A stretch of 64,000 bases of DNA from contig DATBHG010000017.1 of NCBI GenBank assembly GCA_036557665.1, forward strand, positions 62,001-126,000, in the 5' to 3' direction. The notes beneath the pieces are model-generated. The model saw only the letters and a program-made list of their open reading frames with translations, was not told the DNA's origin and made no database searches. Made by a program: the position numbers and the translations under genes. The stretch's first letter is position 1, and every line of letters begins with the position of its first letter. Shown here piece by piece: positions 35,130-43,434 of this stretch. Source of the DNA: VAZQ01 sp036557665. GTDB lineage: Bacteria; Pseudomonadota; Alphaproteobacteria; Rhizobiales; Xanthobacteraceae.

Positions 35130-37451
35130 TCAATGTCTGTGGCTCGCGGCGCGCAACGCGGCGAGGATGCGGCGCGGGGTCATCGGCAGCTCGGTGAGCT
35201 CGACCCCGCGGGGCGCGAGCGCATCATTGACGGCGTTGGCAATTGCGGCGGCGGGGCCGATCGCACCGCCTTCACCGACACCCTTCTGGCCGAATTCGGT
35301 ATAGGGCGACGGCGTCTGCATGTGCAGCACGCGAACGTTGGGGACCTCGGGACAGCCCGGCAGCAGATAATCTGCAAGGGTTGACGCGAGCGGCTGGCCC
35401 TGCGCATCAAACGGCATCTCCTCGTACAGCGCTGAGCCGATGCCCTGGGCGGTGCCGCCGTGGATTTGGCCGTCGACGATCATGGGATTGACCAGCACGC
35501 CCGCATCCTCGACCACGACGTAATCCAGTATTTCCACGTCCCCGGTCTGGGGATCCACGCTGACCACGACGGCGTGCGCCGACCCCGTATGCAGCCCGGT
35601 AAGCCGATCCGGTGCATAGCCTTGCGTCACCTCCAGCCCGTGCGGGTCGGTGTCGCCGGGCAGATCCGCCGGCGCGAGATAAAACGCGCGCGCGATGTCG
35701 CGCAGCGACACGCTGCCCCGCGGGCCGAAGACCTGGCCCTCGCGCAAGGTAACGGCGCTCGCATCGGTTTGCAGCAGCGCGGCGCCGATCTGCGCGACCC
35801 TGCGCGCGAGCTCCTTGCATGCGCGCGCGGTGGCGCCGCCGGCCCACACCATGCCGCGGGAGCCCCAGGCGCCGCTCGAATAGGGCGAGAGCTCGGTGTC
35901 GCCGAGCCGCACCTGCACCTCGGCGGGATCGAGGCCGAGACAATCCGCCGCGACCTGCGCCAGCGTCGTCTCCAGTCCCTGGCCGATGCTCTGAATGCCG
36001 GCCCTGACCTCGAGCCTCCCATCCGGCGTAATCCGGGCAAAAGCCTGCTCGTAGAGCGCGCGGCGCTTGCCGTCGGCCGTGGTCCCGTGCGCAGTCTGCT
36101 CGGAGAAGATCGAGAGGCCGAGCCCGATCAGCCGTCCATCGGCCTCTCCGGAGCGCTGGCGCTTGCGCACCGCCGGCAGGTCGATCGCCTCCACCGCCAT
36201 CTGCAGGATGCGAGGATAATCGCCGCTGTCGAAATGCTTGTCGGTGATGTTGTCGAAGGGCATCTGCTCCGGCCGCACCAGGTTTACCTGCCTTACCTCG
36301 TGCGGCTCCTTGCCGATCGTGCGGGCAAGGGCATCGATCATCAGCTCCATGGCGTAGCAGACGCCTGGCCGCGCAACCCCGCGATAAGGCAGTTGCGGCG
36401 CTTTGTTGGTTGCGATGCCGGAGGTCTTGCAGCGATAGACCGGAAGATCGTACGGCCCGGGAAGAATGGCGCTGACCTGGGACGGCTCGATCGCCGCGGT
36501 GAACGGGTAAGCCGAGTACGCACCGGAATCGACCGCGGCGACCGCGTCGAACGCGAGGATCTTGCCGTTCGTATCGGCGTAGGCGGTCATGCGGTAGTGA
36601 TGCTCGCGGCAGTTGGCGTTCGCAGTGAGCTGCTCGCGGCGGTCCTCGATCCACCGCACCGGATGTCCGCAGCGCAATGCGAGCCAGCACAGGCAGATCT
36701 CCTCCGCCGCGAGGATCGCCTTGTAACCGAAGCCGCCGCCCACATCCGGGGAGATGACGCGGATCTGCGCTTCCGGGATCTGCAGCACGTCGGCGAGGCC
36801 GGTGCGGACCACGTGCGGAAACTGGGTGGCGCCGTGGAGGATGAGCTGGTCGAGCCGCGCATCCCACTGCGCAATGAATCCCCGGCACTCGATCGGCGAC
36901 ATCACCTGCCGCGCAGTGCGCACTTCCCGCGTCACCTTGACCGGCGCCGTCCTCGCCACGGTCTCGATGTCGCCGTCGAACCCGGTCTCGATATAGAGGT
37001 TGCCTTTCACCGTATCGTGCACCAGCAGAGCGCCGGGCTTGCGCGCCTCCAGCATGTCGACGACGGCCGGGAGCTCGTCGTACTCGACACTGACCTGCGC
37101 GGCGATGTCCTCGGCCTGCGCTCGCGTATCCGCGACGCAGAATGCGATCAGCTCGCCCACCTGGCGGATCTTGTCAGTGACCAGCGGCGGCTGCTCGGAA
37201 GCCTGGAAGCCGGGAAGCGGCGAGACCGCCCGGATCGGCCGCACGTCTCGCAGGTCCTGCGCCGTGCATACGCACTCCCGCAGATGCCCGGGAATGCGAA
37301 TGCCGGTGAGTCGCGCGTGCGCCACGGTGCTGCGCACGAAGGCGACGTCGCGCATGCGGGGAAAGCGGATGTCGCCGATGTACTGGCCGCGGCCGTGCAG
37401 GAAGCGGTCATCCTCCTTGCGGCGCAACCGCGCACCGATCGCCTGCGTATT
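35130..37451 (-). CDS. Molybdenum hydroxylase large subunit (xanthine dehydrogenase/CoxL family)
   Basis: The Mo-binding catalytic subunit, about 773 aa. The N-terminal IGARLRRKEDDRFLHGRGQYIGDI and the C-terminal GQKGVGEGGAIGPAAAIANA with the catalytic Glu are clear, as is the PDVGGGFGYK motif. The AYxCSFR loop of true aerobic CO dehydrogenase (form I) is absent and reads PYRGVARPG, so this is not CO dehydrogenase but a hydroxylase for another, probably heterocyclic, substrate. The start is uncertain: TTG 37451 with GGGGA upstream matches the family N-terminus, while the frame also allows TTG 37517. It is the first gene of the leftward operon. Confidence 0.9.
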   Translation of the reverse strand, partial: NTQAIGARLRRKEDDRFLHGRGQYIGDIRFPRMRDVAFVRSTVAHARLTGIRIPGHLRECVCTAQDLRDVRPIRAVSPLPGFQASEQPPLVTDKIRQVGELIAFCVADTRAQAEDIAAQVSVEYDELPAVVDMLEARKPGALLVHDTVKGNLYIETGFDGDIETVARTAPVKVTREVRTARQVMSPIECRGFIAQWDARLDQLILHGATQFPHVVRTGLADVLQIPEAQIRVISPDVGGGFGYKAILAAEEICLCWLALRCGHPVRWIEDRREQLTANANCREHHYRMTAYADTNGKILAFDAVAAVDSGAYSAYPFTAAIEPSQVSAILPGPYDLPVYRCKTSGIATNKAPQLPYRGVARPGVCYAMELMIDALARTIGKEPHEVRQVNLVRPEQMPFDNITDKHFDSGDYPRILQMAVEAIDLPAVRKRQRSGEADGRLIGLGLSIFSEQTAHGTTADGKRRALYEQAFARITPDGRLEVRAGIQSIGQGLETTLAQVAADCLGLDPAEVQVRLGDTELSPYSSGAWGSRGMVWAGGATARACKELARRVAQIGAALLQTDASAVTLREGQVFGPRGSVSLRDIARAFYLAPADLPGDTDPHGLEVTQGYAPDRLTGLHTGSAHAVVVSVDPQTGDVEILDYVVVEDAGVLVNPMIVDGQIHGGTAQGIGSALYEEMPFDAQGQPLASTLADYLLPGCPEVPNVRVLHMQTPSPYTEFGQKGVGEGGAIGPAAAIANAVNDALAPRGVELTELPMTPRRILAALRAASHRH

Positions 37452-37539
37452 CAATCTCGATCCCCGGAGCGTGCTGCCGACCCGGTGGTCATAGCGCTGC
37501 CCGCGTGTGCGGCTCAAGACTTCGAACGCAACGGGAAGG

Positions 37540-37588
37540 GCGGGTCAGCGGCAGGCCGGCTTGAGCCGGACTTGCCGACGCAGCCCGC
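37540..37588. repeat. Palindromic repeat related to 30721-30776
   Basis: GCGGG and CCCGC ends enclose GGCCGGCTTGAGCCGGACTTGCC, an imperfect stem. It shares the outer GCGGG/CCCGCCGC, the central CCGGCTT...GAGCCG and the ACTTGCC/ACTTTGCC arm with the hairpin at 30721-30776, so both are probably copies of one dispersed element flanking the molybdenum hydroxylase operon. Confidence 0.5.
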
Positions 37589-37745
37589 CGCCTCGCGGCG
37601 GGTTACGCGCGCGGTGCAGCTCGAGCCGGAACGGTTTCGCTGTCCGCCTGCGAGTTGACCGTACCTGATTTGCCGCGCCGCGTGGGGCATTGTATGGGGA
37701 GCGCCTTGTGCGGCTCCTGTGCGTCGCACATCTGACTGACGCCTC

Positions 37746-37821
37746 GGGCCCGTAGCTCAACGGTTAGAGCCGACCGCTCATAACGGTCTGGTTGGAGGTT
37801 CGAGTCCTCCCGGGCCCACCA
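37746..37821 (+). tRNA. tRNA-Ile(CAT), lysidine type
   Basis: Complete cloverleaf: acceptor GGGCCCG/CGGGCCC, D arm GCTC/GAGC, anticodon stem GACCG/CGGTC with loop CTCATAA (anticodon CAT), T arm GGAGG/CCTCC with TTCGAGT, discriminator A and encoded CCA. The D-loop (AACGGTTA) resembles minor tRNA-Ile(CAT) rather than elongator tRNA-Met, so C34 is probably converted to lysidine and the tRNA reads AUA. A phage-type integrase gene starts 23 bases downstream, and the 3' end of this tRNA is the attachment site. Confidence 0.92.
37807..37821. repeat. attL core within tRNA-Ile 3' end
   Basis: CTCCCGGGCCCACCA, the last 15 bases of the tRNA, recurs exactly at 57855-57869. Together with the adjacent integrase this marks the left attachment site of the inserted element. 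Confidence 0.75.
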
Positions 37822-37843
37822 TGGAAATTTTTCGACGTTGATT

Positions 37844-38938
37844 TTATTTCGTTTTTCGCTCTCGCGCCCGCACCGGATGCTTAGGTGCGGGAATAGATGT
37901 TCGGCCATCGTTCGCGAGCTTGTGCATGGCCTCTTTCGCGAGTCGCACGCGATCGGCACCGCGCGTATAGAGCGAAGCCATCGCGCCGCCCTGCCAACCA
38001 AAGATAGCCTCGAGCTGCGCTACCGTCGCACCGGCATTCGCCGCCCTGGTCGCCGCGATCTTGCGCACGCCATGGGCCGAGCCTGGAACGCCGGCCGCAC
38101 GACATGCCTGCTTGAACTCGTTCCCGAACGACTCCTTGCCCATCGGCCGGCCGCGCTGGTTGGCAATGAAGGTGAGATCGCCGCACGGTCCTTTCGCAAG
38201 CGTCTTGGCGAGCACGGGCAGGATCGGCAGAGTGACCTCGATTGTGAAGCCGCTCTTTTCAGTCTTGATTGAGCCGATGCCATCGCGAACGTGCTGGCGC
38301 CCGAACCGCACGGCATCACCGCGGCGCAGTCCAGTGTAGAGCAGCACGTCGAGCCATACCCGTTGCCGCGTACCGATTGGCCAACGCTGTTCATAGGCCG
38401 CGACGTGATCCTCGGTCCACGGTAAGAACCCATCGCCTTTCTTACGTGGTGGGTTATCAACGCCGCCAGTCGGATCATTCTTGACGAGCTGCGCCTTGAC
38501 GGCCCACCGGAACAGCCCGCGTATGGCGTCCAGAAAATGCCGGGCCTGGTGCGGCGTATGTGCTCGGCGCTCACGGCCTGCGATGATCGTGGCGCGATCA
38601 ATGCGGGTATAGGGCGTATTGCCGGCCGTCGCTTGGACGCTGCGAAGGATGTTCTCCCGTTGTCGACGGGTTGCGAGGGAAAGGGATCGCCACGCCTCGG
38701 TTTCCCGATATCGCTCGATCAGCCATGCCAGTGAGCCAGTGGACGGGCCTTGCTGCTGCGTTTGTGGTGAGCCTGAAATTGCCGCCCGATACTCAGTCTC
38801 AAATTCCGGCGTTCCGAATGCGGCCCGAATGCGGATGCGTGACCCTTTATCGAGGCGCACGTACCACACCGGTTTGCCGTGCCGGGTAATCTCCCGGTGC
38901 AGATGGGGTGGCCGTGGGCGTGGCATGGCGTCCATCAC
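37844..38938 (-). CDS. Tyrosine-type phage integrase
   Basis: A 364-aa tyrosine recombinase. An N-terminal SAM-like DNA-binding region (TGSLAWLIERYRETEAWRSLS) precedes the catalytic domain with Arg in LLYTGLRRGDAVRF, the His-x-x-Arg box as AHGVRKIAATRAA, and the nucleophile Tyr in GGAMASLYTRGADR. Typical length for temperate phage integrases. It reads toward the tRNA-Ile gene, with its 3' end 23 bases from it, the standard arrangement at a tRNA attachment site. The start overlaps the stop of the 60-aa gene (ATGA); an ATG at 38926 is an alternative. Confidence 0.95.
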   Translation of the reverse strand: MMDAMPRPRPPHLHREITRHGKPVWYVRLDKGSRIRIRAAFGTPEFETEYRAAISGSPQTQQQGPSTGSLAWLIERYRETEAWRSLSLATRRQRENILRSVQATAGNTPYTRIDRATIIAGRERRAHTPHQARHFLDAIRGLFRWAVKAQLVKNDPTGGVDNPPRKKGDGFLPWTEDHVAAYEQRWPIGTRQRVWLDVLLYTGLRRGDAVRFGRQHVRDGIGSIKTEKSGFTIEVTLPILPVLAKTLAKGPCGDLTFIANQRGRPMGKESFGNEFKQACRAAGVPGSAHGVRKIAATRAANAGATVAQLEAIFGWQGGAMASLYTRGADRVRLAKEAMHKLANDGRTSIPAPKHPVRARERKTK

Positions 38939-39117
38939 AGAACAATCTGCCTCGACTGTTCAAGGGGCACATTCTCGTCTGTGGACGACGCGAGCCGGAC
39001 TATGATGGCATCCCGATCACCAATACGGATCTCCACCTCGCTCGCGCCGGCCTGCTTCGCCGCACGGATTACCCTGGCAACATCGGCTTGCGTGATATTG
39101 GCGGCTCGGCGGCTCAT
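38935..39117 (-). CDS. Small phage-type protein, 60 aa
   Basis: Sixty residues beginning MSRRAANITQADVARVIRAAKQAGASEVEIRIGD. A helix followed by a beta hairpin is predicted by eye; similar short proteins precede integrase genes in alphaproteobacterial prophages, possibly as recombination or excision helpers. It is coupled to the integrase by an ATGA overlap and starts 3 bases after the VRR-NUC stop. No further function can be assigned. Confidence 0.7.
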   Translation of the reverse strand: MSRRAANITQADVARVIRAAKQAGASEVEIRIGDRDAIIVRLASSTDENVPLEQSRQIVL

Positions 39118-39120
39118 GAT

Positions 39121-39531
39121 TTACCCGCGGGAATGACCATTACCGGCTTCGGCCCACCAGCGGCCGGCGCGCAGCAGCCCCCATTGCTCAAGGGTATGGA
39201 GGGCAGCATCTAGCCCGTGACACACTGCGGTCAGGGCGCCGGCGCGCTCCAGGTCGGCAATGGCGTTCCTTTGAACTTGGGTGAGGCGACCGGCCTCAGT
39301 CTTCAACTCGATCGCGTAGCAACGGCCCTGGTGCACGGCGAACACGTCGGGCCCGCCCGCGCGGGCACCGAGCCCCTTGAAGATTGCCGCCTCGATCCGA
39401 TCGCGCTTGCCGCCGTTCGGCAGATGAAACGCGAAAACACCGGCCGCGCCGCGCCAATGCAAGTGGGCGAAAACGCTGCGCTGAATGTCGCTCTCGCTCA
39501 TGCGCAACTGGCGATTTGCGGCGGGTCGCAT
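39121..39531 (-). CDS. VRR-NUC domain endonuclease
   Basis: A 136-aa single-domain nuclease of the VRR-NUC family (PD-(D/E)xK fold), of the phage type that cuts branched DNA. Motifs: an N-terminal helix SESDIQRSVFAHL with Glu, the catalytic GGPDVFAVHQGRCYAIELKTEAGRLTQVQ carrying the D...ExK triad and the trailing Gln. ATG 39531 has AGGT five bases upstream; ATG 39501 is possible but lacks a site. It is in line with the 60-aa gene and the integrase. Confidence 0.9.
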   Translation of the reverse strand: MRPAANRQLRMSESDIQRSVFAHLHWRGAAGVFAFHLPNGGKRDRIEAAIFKGLGARAGGPDVFAVHQGRCYAIELKTEAGRLTQVQRNAIADLERAGALTAVCHGLDAALHTLEQWGLLRAGRWWAEAGNGHSRG

Positions 39532-39646
39532 TTGTGACCTAGCCAGAACACTTGAGCGCTGACGACACACGATCGCCTTTTGGGAGGTCACGGGAGGTCA
39601 TTTCGGGTTATCGCCGTTACGCGCGCGCGTGACGCCTATTATCCGG

Positions 39647-41062
39647 TTAGGCATCCCATGACCTCCCAAGTTCGCCATTGACCCGCAAACCCCGATATCC
39701 AGCGCGGCGAGTGCCGGCTTCTCGTTCGTGGTAAACGCCGCGGCTCTCGAGCCGACCGCGAAAGCGCTTTGTGTCCCCGCGCTGCTCTCCGTTGCGCTCC
39801 GCCCACGTGCTCCAAGAGCCGAACAGGGTGCTAGTACGCTCCCATGCGCTGGCATTGACTGTGCAACATTCATCTATCCAGGCAGCCAGCGCGTCTTCAG
39901 CTTCGAGGTACGCCTCTGTTGCCTGAGTAACCGTGGCAGGAGGAGCGAGACCTAACCGCTGCCATTCGAGACAACCGCTAAGCATCCAAGCCAGGATGCC
40001 GGGCCATTCTGTTTTCAGCTTCTCAGCGAGCTCAAGGTCCCTTTCCTTAGGCGGTATTGTCACAATGAAGGGGATCAAATGAAAACGGCGGCGAATAGCT
40101 TCGTCCACCGATCGGAGACTTGGCTTGTGATTGCCCGTAACCAGCAGCTTGAATTGCGGCGCATATTCAAAATAGTCCTGCCGCATAAACCGTGCGGAGA
40201 TCGTGTCGCCGCCGGTTAGCACCTTGATTTTCGTTTCATCCCATGGTCGGCCTTCCTGGGTTTCGGTCGCAGTTACCACACGAGCCCCGCGCAAGCCCGC
40301 GAGGTCTGTTGGGTGTCTGTCCCTGTCGGCAGACGTGAATGTTTCAATTGGGGCTGTGCGGTGATAATCGCCAAGGATGCCGTTTAATGTGTTCACAAAC
40401 ACCCCTTTTCCGTTGGCGCCCGTGCCGTAGCCAAAGGAGAGCGCATGCTCACGCGTTATTCCCGTCAGCATGTAGCCAGTGAGCCTTTGTAGAAAAGCGA
40501 TCATTTCCGTATCATCGACCATGATGCGATCTAAGAAGCTGAGCCACCTCGGAGTGGGATAGGACTGCTCTGGCGTAACACTGGTGATTTTCGTCAGATA
40601 ATCGCTGGATTGCGCTTGCCGTACATCACCGGTACGCAAATCAACAACGCCACCAGGCGTGTTCAGTAGCCACGGATCGGTATCCCACTGGTCAACTGTT
40701 GCTGCGTGCCGGCGGTCAGCCTTTGCCAGCCGCTCTACCGCGGCCACGGTCTTCGCACTGGCGACCAATCCGGCAATAGTCGGCTTGTCGCATAGCGCTG
40801 CCGCTTCGCGGCATATATGACGGGCGTAATCAAAGGCCATAAGCGTGTCGTCGGCTACCCACCTGATGCCGTTCCAACGGAACCATTTTTTCCATGCTGC
40901 GATGTACCGTAGTTCGTCCCCGTGAATTTCCGCAAACCGCAGCGCTAGTGCCTCGTCGCTGAATTCAGGTGGTCGCAGATCCACACCAGACGCACTGCCG
41001 TTTCCGCTAACGTGCGATATTGCGCGATCGAATTCCTGCTGTGTGGGCGTTAACGCGTTCAT
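39647..41062 (-). CDS. D5/P4-type SF3 helicase (phage primase C-terminal family)
   Basis: A 471-aa replication ATPase of the phage/plasmid primase P4-family C-terminal type. A D5_N-like region (WDTDPWLLNTPGGVVDLRTGDV, residues 126-147) precedes the SF3 helicase with Walker A GTGANGKG at 213-220 and the later motif KLLVTGNHKP. There is no N-terminal prim-pol or toprim primase domain, so it may be helicase only or use another primase. It overlaps the upstream 176-aa gene by ATGA. Supports autonomous replication of the element after excision. Confidence 0.92.
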   Translation of the reverse strand: MNALTPTQQEFDRAISHVSGNGSASGVDLRPPEFSDEALALRFAEIHGDELRYIAAWKKWFRWNGIRWVADDTLMAFDYARHICREAAALCDKPTIAGLVASAKTVAAVERLAKADRRHAATVDQWDTDPWLLNTPGGVVDLRTGDVRQAQSSDYLTKITSVTPEQSYPTPRWLSFLDRIMVDDTEMIAFLQRLTGYMLTGITREHALSFGYGTGANGKGVFVNTLNGILGDYHRTAPIETFTSADRDRHPTDLAGLRGARVVTATETQEGRPWDETKIKVLTGGDTISARFMRQDYFEYAPQFKLLVTGNHKPSLRSVDEAIRRRFHLIPFIVTIPPKERDLELAEKLKTEWPGILAWMLSGCLEWQRLGLAPPATVTQATEAYLEAEDALAAWIDECCTVNASAWERTSTLFGSWSTWAERNGEQRGDTKRFRGRLESRGVYHEREAGTRRAGYRGLRVNGELGRSWDA

Positions 41063-41589
41063 GGGGTTGGCTGAAAGTGCTTCCGAATGCGCCGCTCGAT
41101 TTCAGTTCTAGCCGCAGTATCGCACCTCGAAAGTCGCTCTTCCATGTCTGGCTCCTTCAGGGCCGCAAGCCCACGCTCGCGGACCGCAATCCAAATGGCC
41201 TCAATCGTGACTTGCGGTGTCGGCCTGTTTTTGGGGTTGTTCAGTTGGTTCCAGGCTCGATCGAGCGAGACATTTGGCAACATGAATAGCTGGAGTTGCG
41301 CCAGCTTTGCTGGCGGAGTTTCGACTATTAGCGTCCGGCCTTGGCGCTCCCTGTGATACCACTCAGCCACCCTCTTCCATCCCTCGCTTTGCCAGCATTG
41401 TTCAGCTTTAGAGATGTGTGGTGAGTATTTGAGCGTGAGAGGGTCGTGAACCGGAAACGCGTAGTGCCAGAGTTCCTCAAAATGTTCGGATCGCTGCAGC
41501 AGCTCTTCACGCCTGGACAACAACAGCTTGCGCCAGCTTGCTCGGCTTGTGACTTGCTTTCGCGGAAGATTGTATGTTGCAAGTGTCAT
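41059..41589 (-). CDS. Hypothetical protein coupled to the helicase gene, 176 aa
   Basis: No family recognised. The protein is basic, rich in Arg, Trp and Leu, with helical stretches (SWRKLLLSRREELLQRSEHFEELWHY and MEERLSRCDTAARTEIERRIRKHF). There is no signal peptide. The stop overlaps the ATG of the SF3 helicase (ATGA), so a partner role such as loader or origin-binding accessory is a reasonable guess, not shown by sequence. Confidence 0.7.
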   Translation of the reverse strand: MTLATYNLPRKQVTSRASWRKLLLSRREELLQRSEHFEELWHYAFPVHDPLTLKYSPHISKAEQCWQSEGWKRVAEWYHRERQGRTLIVETPPAKLAQLQLFMLPNVSLDRAWNQLNNPKNRPTPQVTIEAIWIAVRERGLAALKEPDMEERLSRCDTAARTEIERRIRKHFQPTP

Positions 41590-41683
41590 CTAGTGCCATC
41601 GTCACGAGCACACCGAGTACGAAACACACAGATCTTGACATGGGATGAAACCGGGACGAAGACGCGCGCGTGAGAATAGGGTG

Positions 41684-41896
41684 CTATCGTCGGGCATTAC
41701 GTAACCCCGCCTGTTTGGACGACGCAGCAAGTCCGAGCTTTATCAGGTCTCGAATAGCTCCATTGGCGTGCGGAATTGGCAGTCGCTGACATCGCCACCT
41801 GTCAATGGCAGCGAGCATTGCATGATCGAAACCGACCAGCTTCTTCACCGAGTAGGAGGGACGATTGGACTGCGGCATTGGTCGTGCGCTATGCAT
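41684..41896 (-). CDS. Putative ribbon-helix-helix regulator, 70 aa
   Basis: After about 15 flexible residues comes SVKKLVGFDHAMLAAIDRWRC...HANGAIRDLIKLGLAA, which fits the ribbon-helix-helix pattern (strand, helix AAIDRW, turn, helix AIRDLIKLGL). Such proteins act as small repressors. A 6-bp palindrome (41893-41909) overlaps its start codon and may be its operator. The gene is short and its AT-rich surroundings make the exact start uncertain. Confidence 0.6.
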   Translation of the reverse strand: MHSARPMPQSNRPSYSVKKLVGFDHAMLAAIDRWRCQRLPIPHANGAIRDLIKLGLAASSKQAGLRNARR

Positions 41897-41909
41897 ATCT
41901 CACATATGC
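41893..41909. promoter_or_regulatory. Palindrome at the start codon of the RHH gene
   Basis: GCATAT-CTCAC-ATATGC, a perfect inverted repeat covering the ATG of the 70-aa ribbon-helix-helix gene. Candidate autoregulatory operator. Confidence 0.4.
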
Positions 41910-41950
41910 GCAGTACCGTTGCTAGTTGCACATAGGAGAGTATTCAGCTG

Positions 41951-42664
41951 CTACTCGTCGAATACCCCCCATGTCCGCTGGCGGAGTGCAATATTCGCAA
42001 TCAATGCAGATCGTTCGTGATAACGTGATCGCCCCAGCGCCCAATTCTTCATTGCTGCCGGCAATCCTTCGGTGCCGTTGCCAAATACAATCGGCCACAA
42101 CACCGATGCGAACCGGAAGAACGGCCCGGTCTCAGTCGCGTTGATGCGATCTACTCCGCGAGCCGCTTTGATTCCAGTGAACCACTCAAAGATTGCCGCT
42201 GCATCTTGCAAAACAAGGTAGGCCGTGAGATTGCGAGGCTGTCCAGGTGCTAATTTCCAAATTTCTCTAGGCACAATGACAGCCAGCTTTTCGAGATAAT
42301 AAAGTTGCCCATCGAGTCGAGCGACTCGGTCCGTGAATTCGGATCGACTTACATCTTGTAAACGCACTCCTTCAGCATTCATCATCGCAACGACGATTGT
42401 GGTACGACCCAGCTTGTCCAACGCCTTAAGCGCATCCAACAATTCGAGAGATCGCATTTGGACGGTTTCGAGTTTTTTAATCCGCTGCTTAGTGATTGCA
42501 CGCGATTCCCTCGACAAATAGCCTCGCAGCTCCGCGCCGCTCCATTCGCGAAGTACTAGCGGCAGCAACTCACGACGGCGCTTGCTCTGCGGCTTTGGCA
42601 AGGAATTAGCGACGGCTTTGACGTTCTCAGTCGAAAATTCTGGAGCTGCTTTGCTCTTCACCAC
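41951..42664 (-). CDS. Hypothetical protein, 237 aa
   Basis: No family recognised. It begins with GTG and has a Lys/Arg-rich N-terminal third (KPQSKRRRELL, ITKQRIKKLETVQ) followed by a helical region (SLELLDALKALDKLGRTTIVVAMMNAEG) and a Trp-rich C-terminal part. No signal peptide or membrane segment. It lies between two predicted ribbon-helix-helix genes on the same strand. Base composition is lower in G+C than in the core genes, consistent with a mobile-element gene. Confidence 0.65.
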   Translation of the reverse strand: MVKSKAAPEFSTENVKAVANSLPKPQSKRRRELLPLVLREWSGAELRGYLSRESRAITKQRIKKLETVQMRSLELLDALKALDKLGRTTIVVAMMNAEGVRLQDVSRSEFTDRVARLDGQLYYLEKLAVIVPREIWKLAPGQPRNLTAYLVLQDAAAIFEWFTGIKAARGVDRINATETGPFFRFASVLWPIVFGNGTEGLPAAMKNWALGRSRYHERSALIANIALRQRTWGVFDE

Positions 42665-42821
42665 CGCCCGTCCTCACCGCTGATACTGGATTGGCGCGGG
42701 GCGAGCATCCCGGCGGTGTGAAGCGGGATGCGACGGGCCGTCGCCCGGCCCCGCGCTCAGGCTGGTTCTAACACACGACTGATCGAGGATCGTTGCTCCT
42801 GCATTGTCCAAAACTGGGTCA

Positions 42822-43061
42822 TCAGGATTGATCCTTCCGCGCTCGGGCTTTGGGGCTTCGCGTGGTTGGTCGTTGTGCGCCGCTCAGTGCCGATTCGACC
42901 AGCCGTCGAATGGCTTCAGAGCGCGGAGGCGTGTCAGGCTGTTTTCGCGCCCATGCATCAATCGTAGCGCGAAGCTCCGCAGAGAGCCGAATTGCAGTGA
43001 CGGGGTCCTGGCCCGTCGGTGGCCGTCCCCTCTTTTTCCGTACTACGGTTATTGACTTCAT
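42822..43061 (-). CDS. Ribbon-helix-helix DNA-binding protein, 79 aa
   Basis: Starts MKSITVVRKKRGRPPTGQDP, an AT-hook-like basic arm, followed by the RHH core VTAIRLSAELRATIDAWARKQPDTPPRSEAIRRLVESAL. ATG 43061 is preferred to the upstream codon at 43082. It is divergent from the five-gene operon at 43147, with 85 bases between the starts, and an 8-bp inverted repeat spans its start codon. It probably represses itself and perhaps the divergent operon. Confidence 0.85.
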   Translation of the reverse strand: MKSITVVRKKRGRPPTGQDPVTAIRLSAELRATIDAWARKQPDTPPRSEAIRRLVESALSGAQRPTTRSPKARARKDQS

Positions 43062-43077
43062 GGAAAAAACGTAGTAC
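43040..43077. promoter_or_regulatory. Inverted repeat over the RHH start, candidate operator
   Basis: GTACTACG (43040-43047) and CGTAGTAC (43070-43077) are perfect inverted arms 30 bases apart centre to centre, flanking the ATG of the 79-aa RHH gene and lying in the divergent region before the 43147 operon. Confidence 0.45.
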
Positions 43078-43146
43078 ACCAAATCATCGCGGCGAGCAAG
43101 AGGTGGTGCTCCTGCCCGCCGCTAACCCAAGCCACGGAGTGGAGCC

Positions 43147-43434
43147 ATGGCTCAGGCTGAATCTGCCAATACCACGACCTCACCCAAGCCGTCCCGGGCC
43201 GATCGGTTCCTCGCCCGCGTAGACGCGCACTTGTCCACACTGAGCACGGACGGCGCGCGCCAATCCTTCGTCGCCAGCCAGATGCGCGCATGGAAAGCGC
43301 GATATGCCAAATTCGTCGAGAGCGCGGGTGCTTCTGAGCCGGCCACCGACGTGTCTGACCCGCCGCAAGCCGCCGACTTTCTCCTGACGATTACTGGCCT
43401 GCAGGTGCGTGCGCGCGCGCGGGCCGTATCGTGA
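43147..43434 (+). CDS. Hypothetical protein, first gene of recombinase operon, 95 aa
   Basis: No family recognised. Residues 15-60 (PSRADRFLARVDAHLSTLSTDGARQSFVASQMRAWKARYAKFVE) look helical and the C-terminal part (ADFLLTITGLQVRARARA) may be a further helix. Its TGA overlaps the GTG of the next small gene. It opens a rightward run of five overlapping or nearly touching genes ending in a tyrosine recombinase, and it is divergent from a ribbon-helix-helix regulator. Confidence 0.7.
   Translation: MAQAESANTTTSPKPSRADRFLARVDAHLSTLSTDGARQSFVASQMRAWKARYAKFVESAGASEPATDVSDPPQAADFLLTITGLQVRARARAVS

Noticed and set aside
35130..37517. Aerobic carbon monoxide dehydrogenase (form I)
   Set aside because: The large subunit lacks the AYxCSFR active-site loop; the family membership is kept but not the CO-oxidising function.
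35460..37658. A 732-codon plus-strand frame opposite the Mo-hydroxylase large subunit
   Set aside because: Antisense shadow with no recognisable domain; the minus-strand gene has all family motifs.
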